A stretch of DNA of 64,000 nt from Polyangiaceae bacterium (GCA_041389725.1 JAWKRG010000002.1:806001-870000); one strand, 5' to 3'; numbered from the stretch's first letter, positions 8,295-17,423 are shown. Notes: a model not told the origin generated them from the letters alone. Made by a program: numbers and translations.

Positions 8295-8723
8295 ATGACC
8301 TTCACCGTTGCCCAGGCCGTTCGCAATGCCGTTGCCGCCGAGAAGGCGGCGGCGCAGTTCTATCGCGCCCTCGCCGTGCTCGATGTCAGTCCAGAGGTGC
8401 GCGGGTTCTTCTTGGAGATGGCCGAGCAAGAGGACCAGCACGCCGCAGCGATCGAGGCCGGGGGCAAGCGTCTGGTCGGCGCCCAGCTGCCGGCGCAGGC
8501 GAACATGGAGGTGCGTGGCGTCGAGACGGCACCCGAATGGCTGATCGCCAACGACATCTCGCCTGAGCAAGCCCTACAGCTCGCACGCGACAACGAGTAC
8601 AAGGCCTCGCTCTTCTACGACAGCCTGGCAGATTTCTGTCCAGAACCCGAAGCGGGCTTCTTCCGACAGTTGGCGATGACCGAGATCGAGCACGCCAAGC
8701 TCCTGGACGAAGTCGAGATCTAG
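8295..8723 (+). CDS. Ferritin-like (rubrerythrin-type) diiron protein
   Basis: A 142-residue four-helix protein. Glu and ExxH ligands of a diiron site are visible as AAEKAAAQFY (helix 1), AEQEDQHAA (helix 2), DNEYKASLFY (helix 3) and EIEHAKLL (helix 4). This is the rubrerythrin-like erythrin domain without the rubredoxin iron site. The start was set at the ATG at 8295 because residues further upstream do not resemble the fold and are Arg-rich. Such proteins reduce peroxide or handle iron in the cytoplasm. The gene is flanked by spacers, with the 23-base dyad 37 bases after its stop. Confidence 0.8.
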   Translation: MTFTVAQAVRNAVAAEKAAAQFYRALAVLDVSPEVRGFFLEMAEQEDQHAAAIEAGGKRLVGAQLPAQANMEVRGVETAPEWLIANDISPEQALQLARDNEYKASLFYDSLADFCPEPEAGFFRQLAMTEIEHAKLLDEVEI

Positions 8724-8760
8724 CCAGACGCGCGGCCTGGCGCAGCGGGACTCGGCTCGC

Positions 8761-8783
8761 AGTTGCGCAAACTTTGCTCAACT
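8761..8783. promoter_or_regulatory. 23-base operator-like dyad, copy 2
   Basis: Identical to the dyad at 5172-5194 and in the same orientation. It lies between the ferritin-like gene and the envelope protein starting at 8842, about 60 bases before that start, which suits an operator or activator site. Confidence 0.55.
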
Positions 8784-8841
8784 CGCGTTTCGCGACGTGC
8801 GGGATCGGCGGACGTCACCGCGTGCTAGCGTCGCCAGCAAG

Positions 8842-10407
8842 ATGCGGACGATCGCGCTACTGGGGTGTGTGCTGACGTTGGCGGCTAGCAAGAGGGCGGC
8901 TGCCCAGTCCGTGGACGGCGCCGTTCGCTTGAGTCTCGACGCCACGGTGCTCTCCAGTGAATCGCTCACCCTCGAGCCCAAGGACGGCAACCTGCCAAGC
9001 GTCGATGTGACCGAAACCAGTGTCGGCTTGTTCGCGTCCAGCCTGGGGATTGGTGTGGGATACGCCCCCAGCGACGCGGTGGTGCTGGGCGCCAAGGTGC
9101 AACAGGGCATCACGACGCGCACCTTCGATAGCGACGCGGTCGGGAACTACGAGACGTCCCAACTGACGTTGTTGCCCTACTTCGAGTTCATCCTGAGCCC
9201 AGGCGCGGGCTTCCAGCCGTACCTGGGTGCAGCGGCCGGGCTGCGTACCTTCGAGACCACGAACGGAGACGTCACGATCTCCAAAGGTTCGACGTTTCTG
9301 GTTGGCATCGGAGCGGGCGGACACGGCTTTGCGACCAGCGACTTCTCGATAGACCCGGCGATCGGCGTGTATCGGGTGAGCGGCACGGAAACCATCGGCG
9401 ACTCCGAGTTCAGTCACGGTGGGTGGGCAGTCCTCGCGTCCTTCTCACTCTCCGGCTGGATCGGCGCAACCGCAGCGGAGCGGCGCCGCGAAGAACCCGT
9501 GGCCTTCGAACGCTCCGCCGAGGAGTCCCCGCCCGAAACCCGGCCGCGGCCGCGACCACGGCGAGCGGCGAGTTCCACCCGCGACGACCGCGAAGCCCCG
9601 GTCGCGGATGCGAACGGCACGATCACGACGACCCTGAAGCTCCGTGGGGCCACGCTGACGCTCACGGGTCAGCCCGCTTCGCCCAGCAGCGTGACCCTTC
9701 GCATGACTGCCCTCGGGGTTCGCAAGCGGCTAGAGGAATGCAAGTCGTTCGTGCTCGTTGCAGGCAAGGAGCAGTCCGCCGTTTCGGATCTGAAATACGC
9801 ACATCGAGCAAGTGGCTCGTACCTCACCGAGGCACTTCAGGGCAGCGTCCCTTCCGGCGCCATTGCCGCCCTGGGCGAGGCCCAAGGCACGGCACACGTC
9901 AGAGCGTGCGACATGGAGCTGACCCTTGGCATGCCAGAGCGGGCCAAGATGTACGATTTCTTCGAGGCGCTTCACGGGTTGGAGCCTGGAGCCTGGTCAC
10001 CTCCTTCGGGTGTTCGACTGACGCGAGGGAAGTTCACGTTGGAGTTTCGCATCGGCGACTCGCGCGTCCGCTTCGTGGCGCGCCCAAGGCTGAGCGCCCA
10101 GAACATGGCCATCCAGGTCGAGGGCTTGCCGGCAGAGTGTTCACAGCTGGAGGTGGTGGTGGCGGATGCCGTGCGCGCATCTTACGAACTCAGCCGGCCC
10201 GGAACCTCGACCGGGGTCGCGAGTAGCGTCCCCGTGACTTCCTTTGAAGCGCAGAGCGGCGCAGAGGCATCCTGGGCGCTTCGCGTCTGCGGTACTAGTC
10301 TGCCGCTCAGCGCGAGGAAGCGGAAGCAACTGGCCGGCTTCATCGAGTCAGTGCGCGCGTATGGCGCCAAGGTATCCAACCGGGACGCCGAACCGGCGGA
10401 GGAGTGA
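8842..10407 (+). CDS. Secreted envelope protein with N-terminal beta-barrel-like region
   Basis: A 521-residue protein read from the ATG that directly precedes a signal peptide (residues 1-21, ending AAAQ). Residues 22-210 contain alternating hydrophobic and Gly-rich strands with aromatic residues at strand ends, as in small outer-membrane beta-barrels. A disordered Arg/Pro/Glu linker follows at about 213-250. The last 270 residues form a separate soluble region with no recognised family, ending in an acidic tail. An outer-membrane anchor carrying a periplasmic or surface domain is a reasonable model. Its 3' end, with the stop, is partly duplicated downstream. Confidence 0.65.
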   Translation: MRTIALLGCVLTLAASKRAAAQSVDGAVRLSLDATVLSSESLTLEPKDGNLPSVDVTETSVGLFASSLGIGVGYAPSDAVVLGAKVQQGITTRTFDSDAVGNYETSQLTLLPYFEFILSPGAGFQPYLGAAAGLRTFETTNGDVTISKGSTFLVGIGAGGHGFATSDFSIDPAIGVYRVSGTETIGDSEFSHGGWAVLASFSLSGWIGATAAERRREEPVAFERSAEESPPETRPRPRPRRAASSTRDDREAPVADANGTITTTLKLRGATLTLTGQPASPSSVTLRMTALGVRKRLEECKSFVLVAGKEQSAVSDLKYAHRASGSYLTEALQGSVPSGAIAALGEAQGTAHVRACDMELTLGMPERAKMYDFFEALHGLEPGAWSPPSGVRLTRGKFTLEFRIGDSRVRFVARPRLSAQNMAIQVEGLPAECSQLEVVVADAVRASYELSRPGTSTGVASSVPVTSFEAQSGAEASWALRVCGTSLPLSARKRKQLAGFIESVRAYGAKVSNRDAEPAEE

Positions 10408-10469
10408 GTTCGCTACGCCACCAAAGGTTGCCGACAGCAGCGCTGAACCCACGGTGGAGTGAGCTCGCT
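10387..10469. repeat. Duplicated gene end after the envelope protein
   Basis: Positions 10387-10414 and 10442-10469 match at 23 of 28 bases with a 55-base period. The first copy holds the terminal codons and TGA of the envelope protein gene; the second carries a matching TGA in the spacer. Confidence 0.65.
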
Positions 10470-10491
10470 GATCAGCTGCGAACCTGCGCGA

Positions 10492-11673
10492 CTACTTGTG
10501 CACCCACTCGGCGGCGCCGGCCAGGATCGCTGCGTTTTGGCTGTCGAGCCAAGCCTTGGCCGTCGCGTCGTTTCGCACCTGATGGTCGAGGTAGGCGAGC
10601 ACGGTCGAACGCAGTGCGTGGGAGAGGCGGGCCACGCGCTCATCGCTCGATCCGAGATCTTCGAGGGCGTAGGTCGGGTGCTGCCCAACGCCGGGTTCGA
10701 GCTTCGAGTACAGCAGCCAGCGTTTGCCGTCGGCGGGCTGCTTCTCGAAGGCTATGCGGCGATCTGCGCCAGTGAGATCGGGCTTGCTCGGCTTCACGTC
10801 GTTGTCGCCGGTCAGCATCAACACTGGGCCACGAATGTCCTGCCAGGTGTTCCCACTGGCATCGTCGAAGAACCCGGCGTAGCCCGGACCAATCGGACTC
10901 AGTGCGATGGCCGCCATCGGGAGCGTGTGAATCATCGTCATGGGCGGCGCCGACGGCGACGGTAGGAACACCGCGCCATGAGTGACGATGGGCGCGCGCG
11001 AGCCCGCCGACCAACCGCTGACGACGACGTGGTCCAGGTCCACGGCGGGGCCGCCTGCCTTTACGCTTGCGGCCGACAGGTTCGGCAGTTCGTCGAGAAC
11101 GGCGATCACGTCTCGCGTCTTGACGAGGGCAAACAAACCGGTCGAGTCCTCGTCGCCGCTGAGCGAGCACTCTGCCACCGGCACCTTGCCCAGGTCACAG
11201 AAGGCTTGGCCCGCGGTCGCGTCGACAGGAATATGACCGATGGTGATCACCGCGTAGCCGTGCGCGGCCAAGGTATCCGCCCACTCTGTGGACTGGGTCT
11301 GACCCGCGGGGTTGAAGCCGCCGCCGTGCGACCAGACGACCAATGGGAACGGGCCGCTCCCTTCGGGCACGCGCACCCAGATCGGCAGCACGCGACTGGT
11401 GACGGCATCCGTGACGGTGAGCCCCTTTTGAATCGTGAACTTCACCCCAAGGCGCGGGTACTCGCAGTCGGCGAGGGATTGTTCGCTGCAGCCTCCAACG
11501 GCGCCCCCTGCCCCACCCCCGACGCCTCCTGTCCCGCCGCCTCCCGTCCCGCCGCCGGACCCACCCGATCCGGACGTTCCGCCTGCGTCGTCGCTCCCGC
11601 AAGCGACGGTAAAGGCACACGGCAGTGCAACGAGCAGAGACAGCAGAAGGCGGCGCGTAGAGAAGCGGATCAT
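10492..11673 (-). CDS. Lipoprotein alpha/beta hydrolase with Gly-rich linker
   Basis: A 393-residue predicted lipoprotein starting at the ATG that gives a normal signal (MIRFSTRRLLL..., lipobox ending VAC). A linker of Gly, Ser, Thr and Val follows (about 28-62). The catalytic domain resembles PET-hydrolase and PAF-acetylhydrolase-like enzymes: the oxyanion region VVWSHGGGF, a Ser nucleophile in GWSAGS, an Asp in TGDNDVKPS and a His in GVGQHPTY. Two Cys pairs could form disulfides. It is probably a surface or periplasmic esterase; the substrate is unknown. The next gene upstream on this strand is the end of the RND operon. Confidence 0.8.
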   Translation of the reverse strand: MIRFSTRRLLLSLLVALPCAFTVACGSDDAGGTSGSGGSGGGTGGGGTGGVGGGAGGAVGGCSEQSLADCEYPRLGVKFTIQKGLTVTDAVTSRVLPIWVRVPEGSGPFPLVVWSHGGGFNPAGQTQSTEWADTLAAHGYAVITIGHIPVDATAGQAFCDLGKVPVAECSLSGDEDSTGLFALVKTRDVIAVLDELPNLSAASVKAGGPAVDLDHVVVSGWSAGSRAPIVTHGAVFLPSPSAPPMTMIHTLPMAAIALSPIGPGYAGFFDDASGNTWQDIRGPVLMLTGDNDVKPSKPDLTGADRRIAFEKQPADGKRWLLYSKLEPGVGQHPTYALEDLGSSDERVARLSHALRSTVLAYLDHQVRNDATAKAWLDSQNAAILAGAAEWVHK

Positions 11674-11721
11674 CCGATCAAGATACACCACTCACCACCG
11701 CTCAGGAAAGCGAAGGCTGGC

Positions 11722-12444
11722 TCAACGCGCGCTGCGCAGCCCCGCCCACACGGTGGCGAGCTGGGCAGCATACAAGTCGGCGATGCGCTCCATGTCGACG
11801 TGCCCCTGCCACAGCGGGGTCCCGAAGAACACCGAGAGCAGCATGCCGACCACCAGATCGACGTTCACGGACTCTGGCAGTTCCTTCCGCGTCACAGCGC
11901 GTTCGACCGCCGTACGGAACATGGTGTCCACCTCGCACTCGTCCGCCACCACCGCCGCGTCGGCGAGATCCGGAAAGCGCTGCACGCGCTCGGCCAAGGT
12001 CAGCGTCGGGTGGCTACAGTCTTCGGGCGCCTCGCTGCAGAGCGCCATGTGACCGATGATTTCGAGCATCACGCGCGGGTTGTCGCGCATGCGCTCCGCG
12101 GTGTGAGCGAAGATGGCTTCGATGTAAGCGACACCAGCGTCGCGACCTGCACGCTGGTCCGCATCCAACTGCACTTCCAGCGTCCAGACTTGGATGAAGT
12201 AGCGCAGCAGATCGTCCTTCTTCTTGAAGTAGTTGAAGAACGTCGCCTCGGAGACTTCGGCCGCGTCACACAGCTCGCGCACCGTGATTTCCGCAAGCGA
12301 TTTGTGCTTCAACCGCTCGAGCGTGGCATCGAGGAGAGCCATCTTCGTTCGGGCGAACTTGCGCTCGCGCAGGGGAATGGCGTCCTTGAGGGAAGGACCC
12401 GCGCTGGGCTCGGAAACGGAAGACATGACGCTGTCGCTCATCAT
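11722..12444 (-). CDS. TetR-family regulator of the RND efflux operon
   Basis: A protein of about 240 residues with a TetR-type N-terminal helix-turn-helix at about 28-75 (LDATLERLKHKSLAEITVRELCDAA... then VSEATFFNYFKKKDDLL). The C-terminal ligand-binding half is variable, as usual. The gene begins ATGATGA, overlapping the TGA of the RND pump gene, so it is the third gene of that operon and translationally coupled. The perfect inverted repeat over the operon promoter (16633-16673) is the likely operator, making the operon self-limiting. Inducers are unknown. Confidence 0.88.
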   Translation of the reverse strand: MMSDSVMSSVSEPSAGPSLKDAIPLRERKFARTKMALLDATLERLKHKSLAEITVRELCDAAEVSEATFFNYFKKKDDLLRYFIQVWTLEVQLDADQRAGRDAGVAYIEAIFAHTAERMRDNPRVMLEIIGHMALCSEAPEDCSHPTLTLAERVQRFPDLADAAVVADECEVDTMFRTAVERAVTRKELPESVNVDLVVGMLLSVFFGTPLWQGHVDMERIADLYAAQLATVWAGLRSAR

Positions 12445-15400
12445 ACCGCCGCCTGCGCTGGCGTCGACATCGCCGTGGGGACCGCGGGCGCTTCGCCCGC
12501 TTCGCGGCGCAACAAGAGCGCGTAAAGCGCGGGAGCAACGAGCAGGGTCAGGGCTGTGGACGCTGCCAGGCCGGAGATCATCGACCAGGCCAAAGGCGGC
12601 CACAGGGACGTGCTCGACAGGGCAAGCGGCAAGAGGCCGGCCACCGTCGTGGTGGTCGTCAACAGAATCGGACGTGTTCGACGACGAATCCCCTCGCGGA
12701 GCGCTGCTTCGAGCGCCATGCCCTCCCGGCGCAGTCCGTCCGTCACGTCGATGAGCACGATGGCGTTGTTGACCACGATGCCGATCAACGCGAACACGCC
12801 GAGCAGACTCATGAAGCCGAAGGGCTGCCCAGCGAACACCAATCCGGGAATGACGCCGGTCGCTGCCAGGGGAATCGTCACCAGCACGATCCCCAAACGC
12901 CGGAACGAGTTGAACTCCACGAGCAAGATGAACACCAGCAACAACATGCCGATCGGCAGGGTGCGCAGCATGGCACCGTTGGCCTGTCCGGACCCCTCCT
13001 TGGCGCCTGCCATCTCGACGCGCACGCCTGCGGGCAACGAAGACTGCGCCAGGCGCTGCTCCACCTGGGCCAGCACGCGGCTGAAGGGCACGTCGGGCAT
13101 GAGCTCGGCCTCGACCCGCACCAGACGCTGCCGGTCCCTCCTTTGGATCATCGCGGGCTGCCATTGCACCTTCGAGGCAGCCAGCTGCGCGACGGGCAAA
13201 GAGGCACCGGCCGGAGTGGCGACACCGAGGGTTGCCACTCGTTCTGCCGGCATGGTTTCACCCCTCGGATCGCGCACCACGATGGGGATCAGATCTTCGC
13301 CGCTGCGGAGCTGCCCAACGTCGATGCCGTGGGTGGAAGCGAGCAGGGCTCGCGCAACGTCGTTGCGGCCGACCCCATAATCGAGAGCGACGGAGTCCTG
13401 CACGTCGTAGCGCAGGGTCGGAACTCCGATACCCAGGTCGTGTCGCACGTCACGAGTTCCGGGAACTGCGCGCACCGCGGTCAGCACCTGTTCAGCGGCG
13501 CGGGACAGCGCAGGCAGGTCCTGGCCGCGCAGCCGCACCTCGATCGGAGCACGCACCGGGGGCCCCTGCTCCAGGGGTCGCGCCACGAGTTCCAGTTCAG
13601 GAAGCTCTTGCTGCACGTACTGTCTCAAAGCGGTGGCGACCGTTTCCACATCCGCGTTGTCACGGGTCGTGACCAGCAACTGCGCCAGGTGCGGACTGGA
13701 GGGGCGATCCAAGACGTTGTAGTAGAACTTCGGCGTCGCGCGCCCCACGAAGGCAGAGACGGAGTGAACACGAGCATCGTCCGCCAGCCAGCGTTCGACT
13801 CGACGCGCGCGTGCGTCGATGGCGTCGATGTGTGCGCCCTCGGGCAGCTCCAGACTCACGATCAGCTGGTTGCGATCTGCGCTGGGGAAAAAGCGTTGCT
13901 CGACCCGTGTCGCCAAGGCGCCGGAGGCAACGACCGCCACGAGAGCGGCGACCAGGATGCTCGCCTTTCGCCTCAGCACCAGATCTCCGAGCCGCGCCCC
14001 CAAGCGCTCCATCCAGCCTTCGCTTTGTTTGCCGGGGCGCAGCAGCCAGCCGCCGAGCACTGGCGTCACGGTGATGGCGAACACGTAGCTCACAGCGAGA
14101 GTGAGCATCACGATGATGGGAATGCTGCGCGTGAACTCCGCCGTGGGACCCTCGGACAGCAGCATCGGCACGAAGGCGGCCAGAGTCGTCCCGGTCGCAG
14201 AGCCGAGCGGCAAAGCAAGCTCACGCACCGTAGCGAGGGCAGCCGCCCCTCGTGCCATGCCACCATCTACACGACGTTGAATCCCTTCCGCGACGACGAT
14301 GGCGTTGTCTACCAACATGCCCAGGGCGAGGACCAACGCCGCAATGGAAATCTGGTGTAGCACCCCACCCGCCATGGCGTAGATCCCCAGGGATGCGGCG
14401 GCTACGAGGGGCACCACGGAGCTGACCAGCAATCCCAGTCGCAACCCCATGGCCACGACCAGCACGAGCGCCACGATGCCCACGCCCAACAAGAGAGACT
14501 GTCCGAGGCTCGACAGCCGCTGCTCCACGCGTGCGGGTTGAAAGGTGAGCTCGTGCACTTGCAGTGGCGCCAGCTCACTGCGACTGGCGTCCACGGCGTT
14601 GCGCACGTGCTTGCCAAACTCGACGGCGTCGATCTTGTTGCGCGCGACCACGCCGAGGATCACCGCCGGGTCACCCTGGTAGCGCACGCGCTCCGTCACG
14701 GGAGTGCCTTGCATGCGGCGCACCGAGGCCAGCTTGGAAAGCTCCGTCGTTTCTCCGCCCGGTAGACGCACGGGCAAACGACGGACGTCCTCGACGGAGT
14801 CGAGCTCGGAAGCGGGTCGCAGCGTGGTCACGCGCTCTCCCGCGCGCACGGAGCCCCCGGGAATACCGGTGTTGTTGGCGGAAATTGCACGAGCAACGTC
14901 CTGGGGACCAATGCCAAAGCGCTGCTGTGCGGAGTCTTCCAGCTCGATGCGAACCTCTTCGCGCGGCGCGCCGGCGGTCTCCACACGCACGACGTCGCCG
15001 AGGGAAAGCAGCTTCTTCTCGAGCTTTTCCGCGGCGTCCGTCAGCACCAGGGGATCCTGATTTCCCGTCACTGCCAGCAGGATGCTCTGGTTGTCGATCA
15101 GATCTCGATTCAGCTGCAGCGGCCCGACGCCGGCGGGAAGTTCGCTCTGAGCTTTGCGCAAGCGGGTCTCCACTTCGTCCCACGCGGCATCGTGATCGCT
15201 GACGTCGTCGCGCAACTCCAGACTGACCACGGCAATCCCTTGACGAATGGTGGCCGCAACGTGTTTGAGCTCCTGAACTTCCGCCAGCTCTTCCTCCAGC
15301 CGCGTGACCACCAGCCGCTCCACTTTCTGGGCGTCAGCGCCGGGGTAGCTCGCGATCACCATGGCCCAGGTGGGCGGCATAGTCGGATCCTCCTGTCGCG

Positions 15401-15491
15401 GCATGGTGCCGTACGCCAGAGCGCCGACCAGCGCCAAAAGCGTGGCCACGGTCAGCACGACGCGACGTTGCACGAGCAACTTCGAGATCAC
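12441..15491 (-). CDS. RND efflux pump, HAE1 family
   Basis: A 1016-residue inner-membrane proton antiporter of the AcrB/MexB superfamily. It shows the expected two halves, each with one helix, a large periplasmic loop and then a cluster of helices. The first helix ends before YGTMPRQEDPTMPP. The TM4 motif reads LGMLVDNAIVVAEG, keeping the first proton-relay Asp and having Asn at the second. The TM10 motif is GIVVNNAIVLID, without the AcrB lysine, as in many HAE1 members. It overlaps the membrane fusion protein by four bases. No outer-membrane channel gene is nearby, so the tripartite pump must borrow one. The substrate is not predictable. Confidence 0.93.
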   Translation of the reverse strand: MISKLLVQRRVVLTVATLLALVGALAYGTMPRQEDPTMPPTWAMVIASYPGADAQKVERLVVTRLEEELAEVQELKHVAATIRQGIAVVSLELRDDVSDHDAAWDEVETRLRKAQSELPAGVGPLQLNRDLIDNQSILLAVTGNQDPLVLTDAAEKLEKKLLSLGDVVRVETAGAPREEVRIELEDSAQQRFGIGPQDVARAISANNTGIPGGSVRAGERVTTLRPASELDSVEDVRRLPVRLPGGETTELSKLASVRRMQGTPVTERVRYQGDPAVILGVVARNKIDAVEFGKHVRNAVDASRSELAPLQVHELTFQPARVEQRLSSLGQSLLLGVGIVALVLVVAMGLRLGLLVSSVVPLVAAASLGIYAMAGGVLHQISIAALVLALGMLVDNAIVVAEGIQRRVDGGMARGAAALATVRELALPLGSATGTTLAAFVPMLLSEGPTAEFTRSIPIIVMLTLAVSYVFAITVTPVLGGWLLRPGKQSEGWMERLGARLGDLVLRRKASILVAALVAVVASGALATRVEQRFFPSADRNQLIVSLELPEGAHIDAIDARARRVERWLADDARVHSVSAFVGRATPKFYYNVLDRPSSPHLAQLLVTTRDNADVETVATALRQYVQQELPELELVARPLEQGPPVRAPIEVRLRGQDLPALSRAAEQVLTAVRAVPGTRDVRHDLGIGVPTLRYDVQDSVALDYGVGRNDVARALLASTHGIDVGQLRSGEDLIPIVVRDPRGETMPAERVATLGVATPAGASLPVAQLAASKVQWQPAMIQRRDRQRLVRVEAELMPDVPFSRVLAQVEQRLAQSSLPAGVRVEMAGAKEGSGQANGAMLRTLPIGMLLLVFILLVEFNSFRRLGIVLVTIPLAATGVIPGLVFAGQPFGFMSLLGVFALIGIVVNNAIVLIDVTDGLRREGMALEAALREGIRRRTRPILLTTTTTVAGLLPLALSSTSLWPPLAWSMISGLAASTALTLLVAPALYALLLRREAGEAPAVPTAMSTPAQAAV

Positions 15492-16627
15492 GGCGCCACC
15501 TGCACCCTGTCGCCGTCGAGCAGAAAGGCGTGACCCGCGACGACGACGCGGTCACCGACCTGCAGATTACCCTCGACGGTCACGCTGTCTCCCCGCAGAT
15601 CCCGCAGCGTCAGCGGCACCACCTGCACACGGTCCGCCGAGACACGCAGCACTGTCGGCGAGCTGCCCGAAGGGTCACGAATCGCCGCCACCGGCAGCGA
15701 CAAGGCGTGGGAAGGCCGCAGCCCCAGCACGACTTCCGCGGTCATCCCTGCGCGCAGGCCCGGGGCGTCGTCCAGCTCGACGATGACGGGGAACAGACGA
15801 CCGCTGCCCGACGCGGCGCGCCCGATGTGACGCACCGTTGCTTCCAAGCCGCGCTTGCCGACCAAGGGCAGATCGACGCGCACGGTCGCGGCTGGTTCCA
15901 GCTGGGCCAGGGTTTGTTCGGGAACCTGGAGTTCGACCTCGAGGCGATCGTCGCCGCTGAGCTCTACGATTGGAGTACCCGGCGACACCGTTTCTCCTCG
16001 CTCACGGTGCACCGCAGCGACGACTCCGGCGAAGGGAGCTCGGAGCACCGTCTCCCCAAGACGGCGGCGGGCGTCGCGCGAACGGACTTCCATCGAGCGG
16101 CTCGACGCCTTCAGCACGTTCAACTGCGAGGTCGCAACCTCGCTTTCCTGCGTCGAGATGGCTCCTTGCTTCCAAAGCTGTACGGCGCGCGCGCGGTCTC
16201 GCGTTTGCTGCTCGAGGCGTGCTTGGGTTTGGTCGAGATCGGCGCGCGCGGCAGAGGCGGCGTTCGCCAACTCTCGCGCATCGAGACGCGCGAGCACTTG
16301 CCCTGCCTTCACCGTGTCTCCAATGTGCACGGGTCTCGCCGCGACGCGGCCGCCGAGTTGAAACGCGAGGACCGCGCGCTGTGCCGCGCGCAATGTGCCC
16401 GCATACCTTGCACCCCCAGGTGCATCCGCCGCCACGACCTCGGCGACCCGCACCTTGCGCGACGACCGGTCGGGCGGTGGCTCGGGTCCGTCCTCCGTTG
16501 CTAGCCGCGGTCCGGCCAGGGCGGCTGAGGCGCCGAGGAGAGCAAGCCCGCCCCAAGTGAGTGCACGCCGAATTCGCGTCTTCTTCGCTGTTTTTGCGCC
16601 GATTGGCGCTGCTTCGGTGTTTGCCAT
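15488..16627 (-). CDS. RND periplasmic membrane fusion (adaptor) protein
   Basis: A 379-residue HlyD/AcrA-type adaptor. A basic N-terminus is followed by a hydrophobic helix (about 22-40) that anchors or exports it. The lipoyl-like half motifs flank a coiled-coil hairpin of about 65 residues rich in Ala, Arg and Gln (DLDQTQARLEQQTRDRA and so on). Beta-barrel and membrane-proximal domains follow. The ATG at 16627 was chosen because it gives a normal N-terminus and lies just after the promoter; upstream codons cross the operator. It is the first gene of the operon with the RND pump and TetR. Confidence 0.9.
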   Translation of the reverse strand: MANTEAAPIGAKTAKKTRIRRALTWGGLALLGASAALAGPRLATEDGPEPPPDRSSRKVRVAEVVAADAPGGARYAGTLRAAQRAVLAFQLGGRVAARPVHIGDTVKAGQVLARLDARELANAASAARADLDQTQARLEQQTRDRARAVQLWKQGAISTQESEVATSQLNVLKASSRSMEVRSRDARRRLGETVLRAPFAGVVAAVHRERGETVSPGTPIVELSGDDRLEVELQVPEQTLAQLEPAATVRVDLPLVGKRGLEATVRHIGRAASGSGRLFPVIVELDDAPGLRAGMTAEVVLGLRPSHALSLPVAAIRDPSGSSPTVLRVSADRVQVVPLTLRDLRGDSVTVEGNLQVGDRVVVAGHAFLLDGDRVQVAP

Positions 16628-16632
16628 GAACT

Positions 16633-16673
16633 TAGTGTTGACTCTAACTTTTAGTTTATTGGTGTCAACACTA
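16633..16673 (-). promoter_or_regulatory. RND operon promoter inside a perfect inverted repeat
   Basis: Arms TAGTGTTGAC (16633-16642) and GTCAACACTA (16664-16673) are perfect inverted copies 21 bases apart. On the minus strand the promoter reads TTGACA (16668-16663), a 16-base spacer, then TAGAGT (16646-16641). The -35 and -10 boxes lie over the arms, so binding would block polymerase. The predicted transcript starts within about ten bases of the ATG at 16627, and no Shine-Dalgarno sequence is present. The block is strikingly AT-rich for this genome. Confidence 0.75.
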
Positions 16674-16877
16674 AAAATATAGCAGCGGATACTTTCTTGA
16701 TGATCGTGTGCAGCGGCGTGGCGGAAAGGGGCGGCTGGTGCTGGCAGCGGCAAGCGGGCTGCTTGGCATCACGAGGCCCGTGCACGGCGAGCACGGAGGG
16801 CGAGCACTGCGGGGCGAGCACGGCGCGGGCGACGTCGGTGGGCGCCTCCACGGGATCCGTCGCCTACCATCGGGGGA

Positions 16878-17423
16878 ATGACGCCCGAGGCGCGACGCAA
16901 GAAGAGCAAGCTCTTGAGCTTTCTGCTGCGTCATCGGCCGGACATGGTGGGACTCCGTCTCGACGCGGGCGGCTGGCTCGGTTGCACCGAGCTGCTGGAG
17001 GCCATCGCGCGCGAGGGTTTCTCTCTCACGGAAGAAGAACTTCGCGAAGTCGTCGCGACGAGTGACAAGGCGCGCTTCGAGATGAGCGCCGACGGCAAAC
17101 GCGTCCGCGCAGTGCAGGGACATTCCGTCGACGTGGAGCTGGGCTACCGCGCCGAGACGCCTCCGGAGCTTCTGTTCCACGGCACGAGCGCCGGAGCGGT
17201 GCCGAGCATCCTGCGCAGTGGTCTCGACCCGCGTAGCCGCGTGCACGTGCACCTCAGCCCGGACCGCGCGAGTGCCGAGATCGTCGCACGACGTCGATCC
17301 ACGCCCGTGGTGCTGATCGTCCACGCCGGCGACATGGCCCGCGCCGGCCACGAGCTGTTTCGCGCGCCCAACGGCGTATGGCTCACCAAGCGCGTTCCGC
17401 CGGCGTTCATCAGCGAGCGCTAG
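16878..17423 (+). CDS. kptA: RNA 2'-phosphotransferase (Tpt1/KptA)
   Basis: A 181-residue enzyme that transfers an internal 2'-phosphate from RNA to NAD+, giving 2'-OH RNA and ADP-ribose 1'',2''-cyclic phosphate. Family motifs are all visible: LLRHRP (about 17), SDKARFEMS (about 62), RAVQGHSV (about 76), LFHGTS (about 98) and HVHLSPD (about 122). The N-terminal winged-helix half and C-terminal ADP-ribosyltransferase-like half have normal lengths. In eukaryotes it finishes tRNA splicing; the bacterial substrate is uncertain, with ligated or damaged RNA or ADP-ribosylation suggested. The upstream spacer repeats the octamer GCGAGCAC. Confidence 0.92.
   Translation: MTPEARRKKSKLLSFLLRHRPDMVGLRLDAGGWLGCTELLEAIAREGFSLTEEELREVVATSDKARFEMSADGKRVRAVQGHSVDVELGYRAETPPELLFHGTSAGAVPSILRSGLDPRSRVHVHLSPDRASAEIVARRRSTPVVLIVHAGDMARAGHELFRAPNGVWLTKRVPPAFISER

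Noticed and set aside
6156..8570. Very long minus-strand reading frame of about 800 residues over the Cys-rich genes
   Set aside because: It is an artefact of high G+C third positions opposite two well-supported Cys-repeat genes; its translation is Arg/Ala/Val-rich without domains or signal.
10978..12525. Plus-strand frame of 515 residues opposite the hydrolase and TetR genes
   Set aside because: It runs across two well-supported minus-strand genes and their spacer; no domain or start signal.
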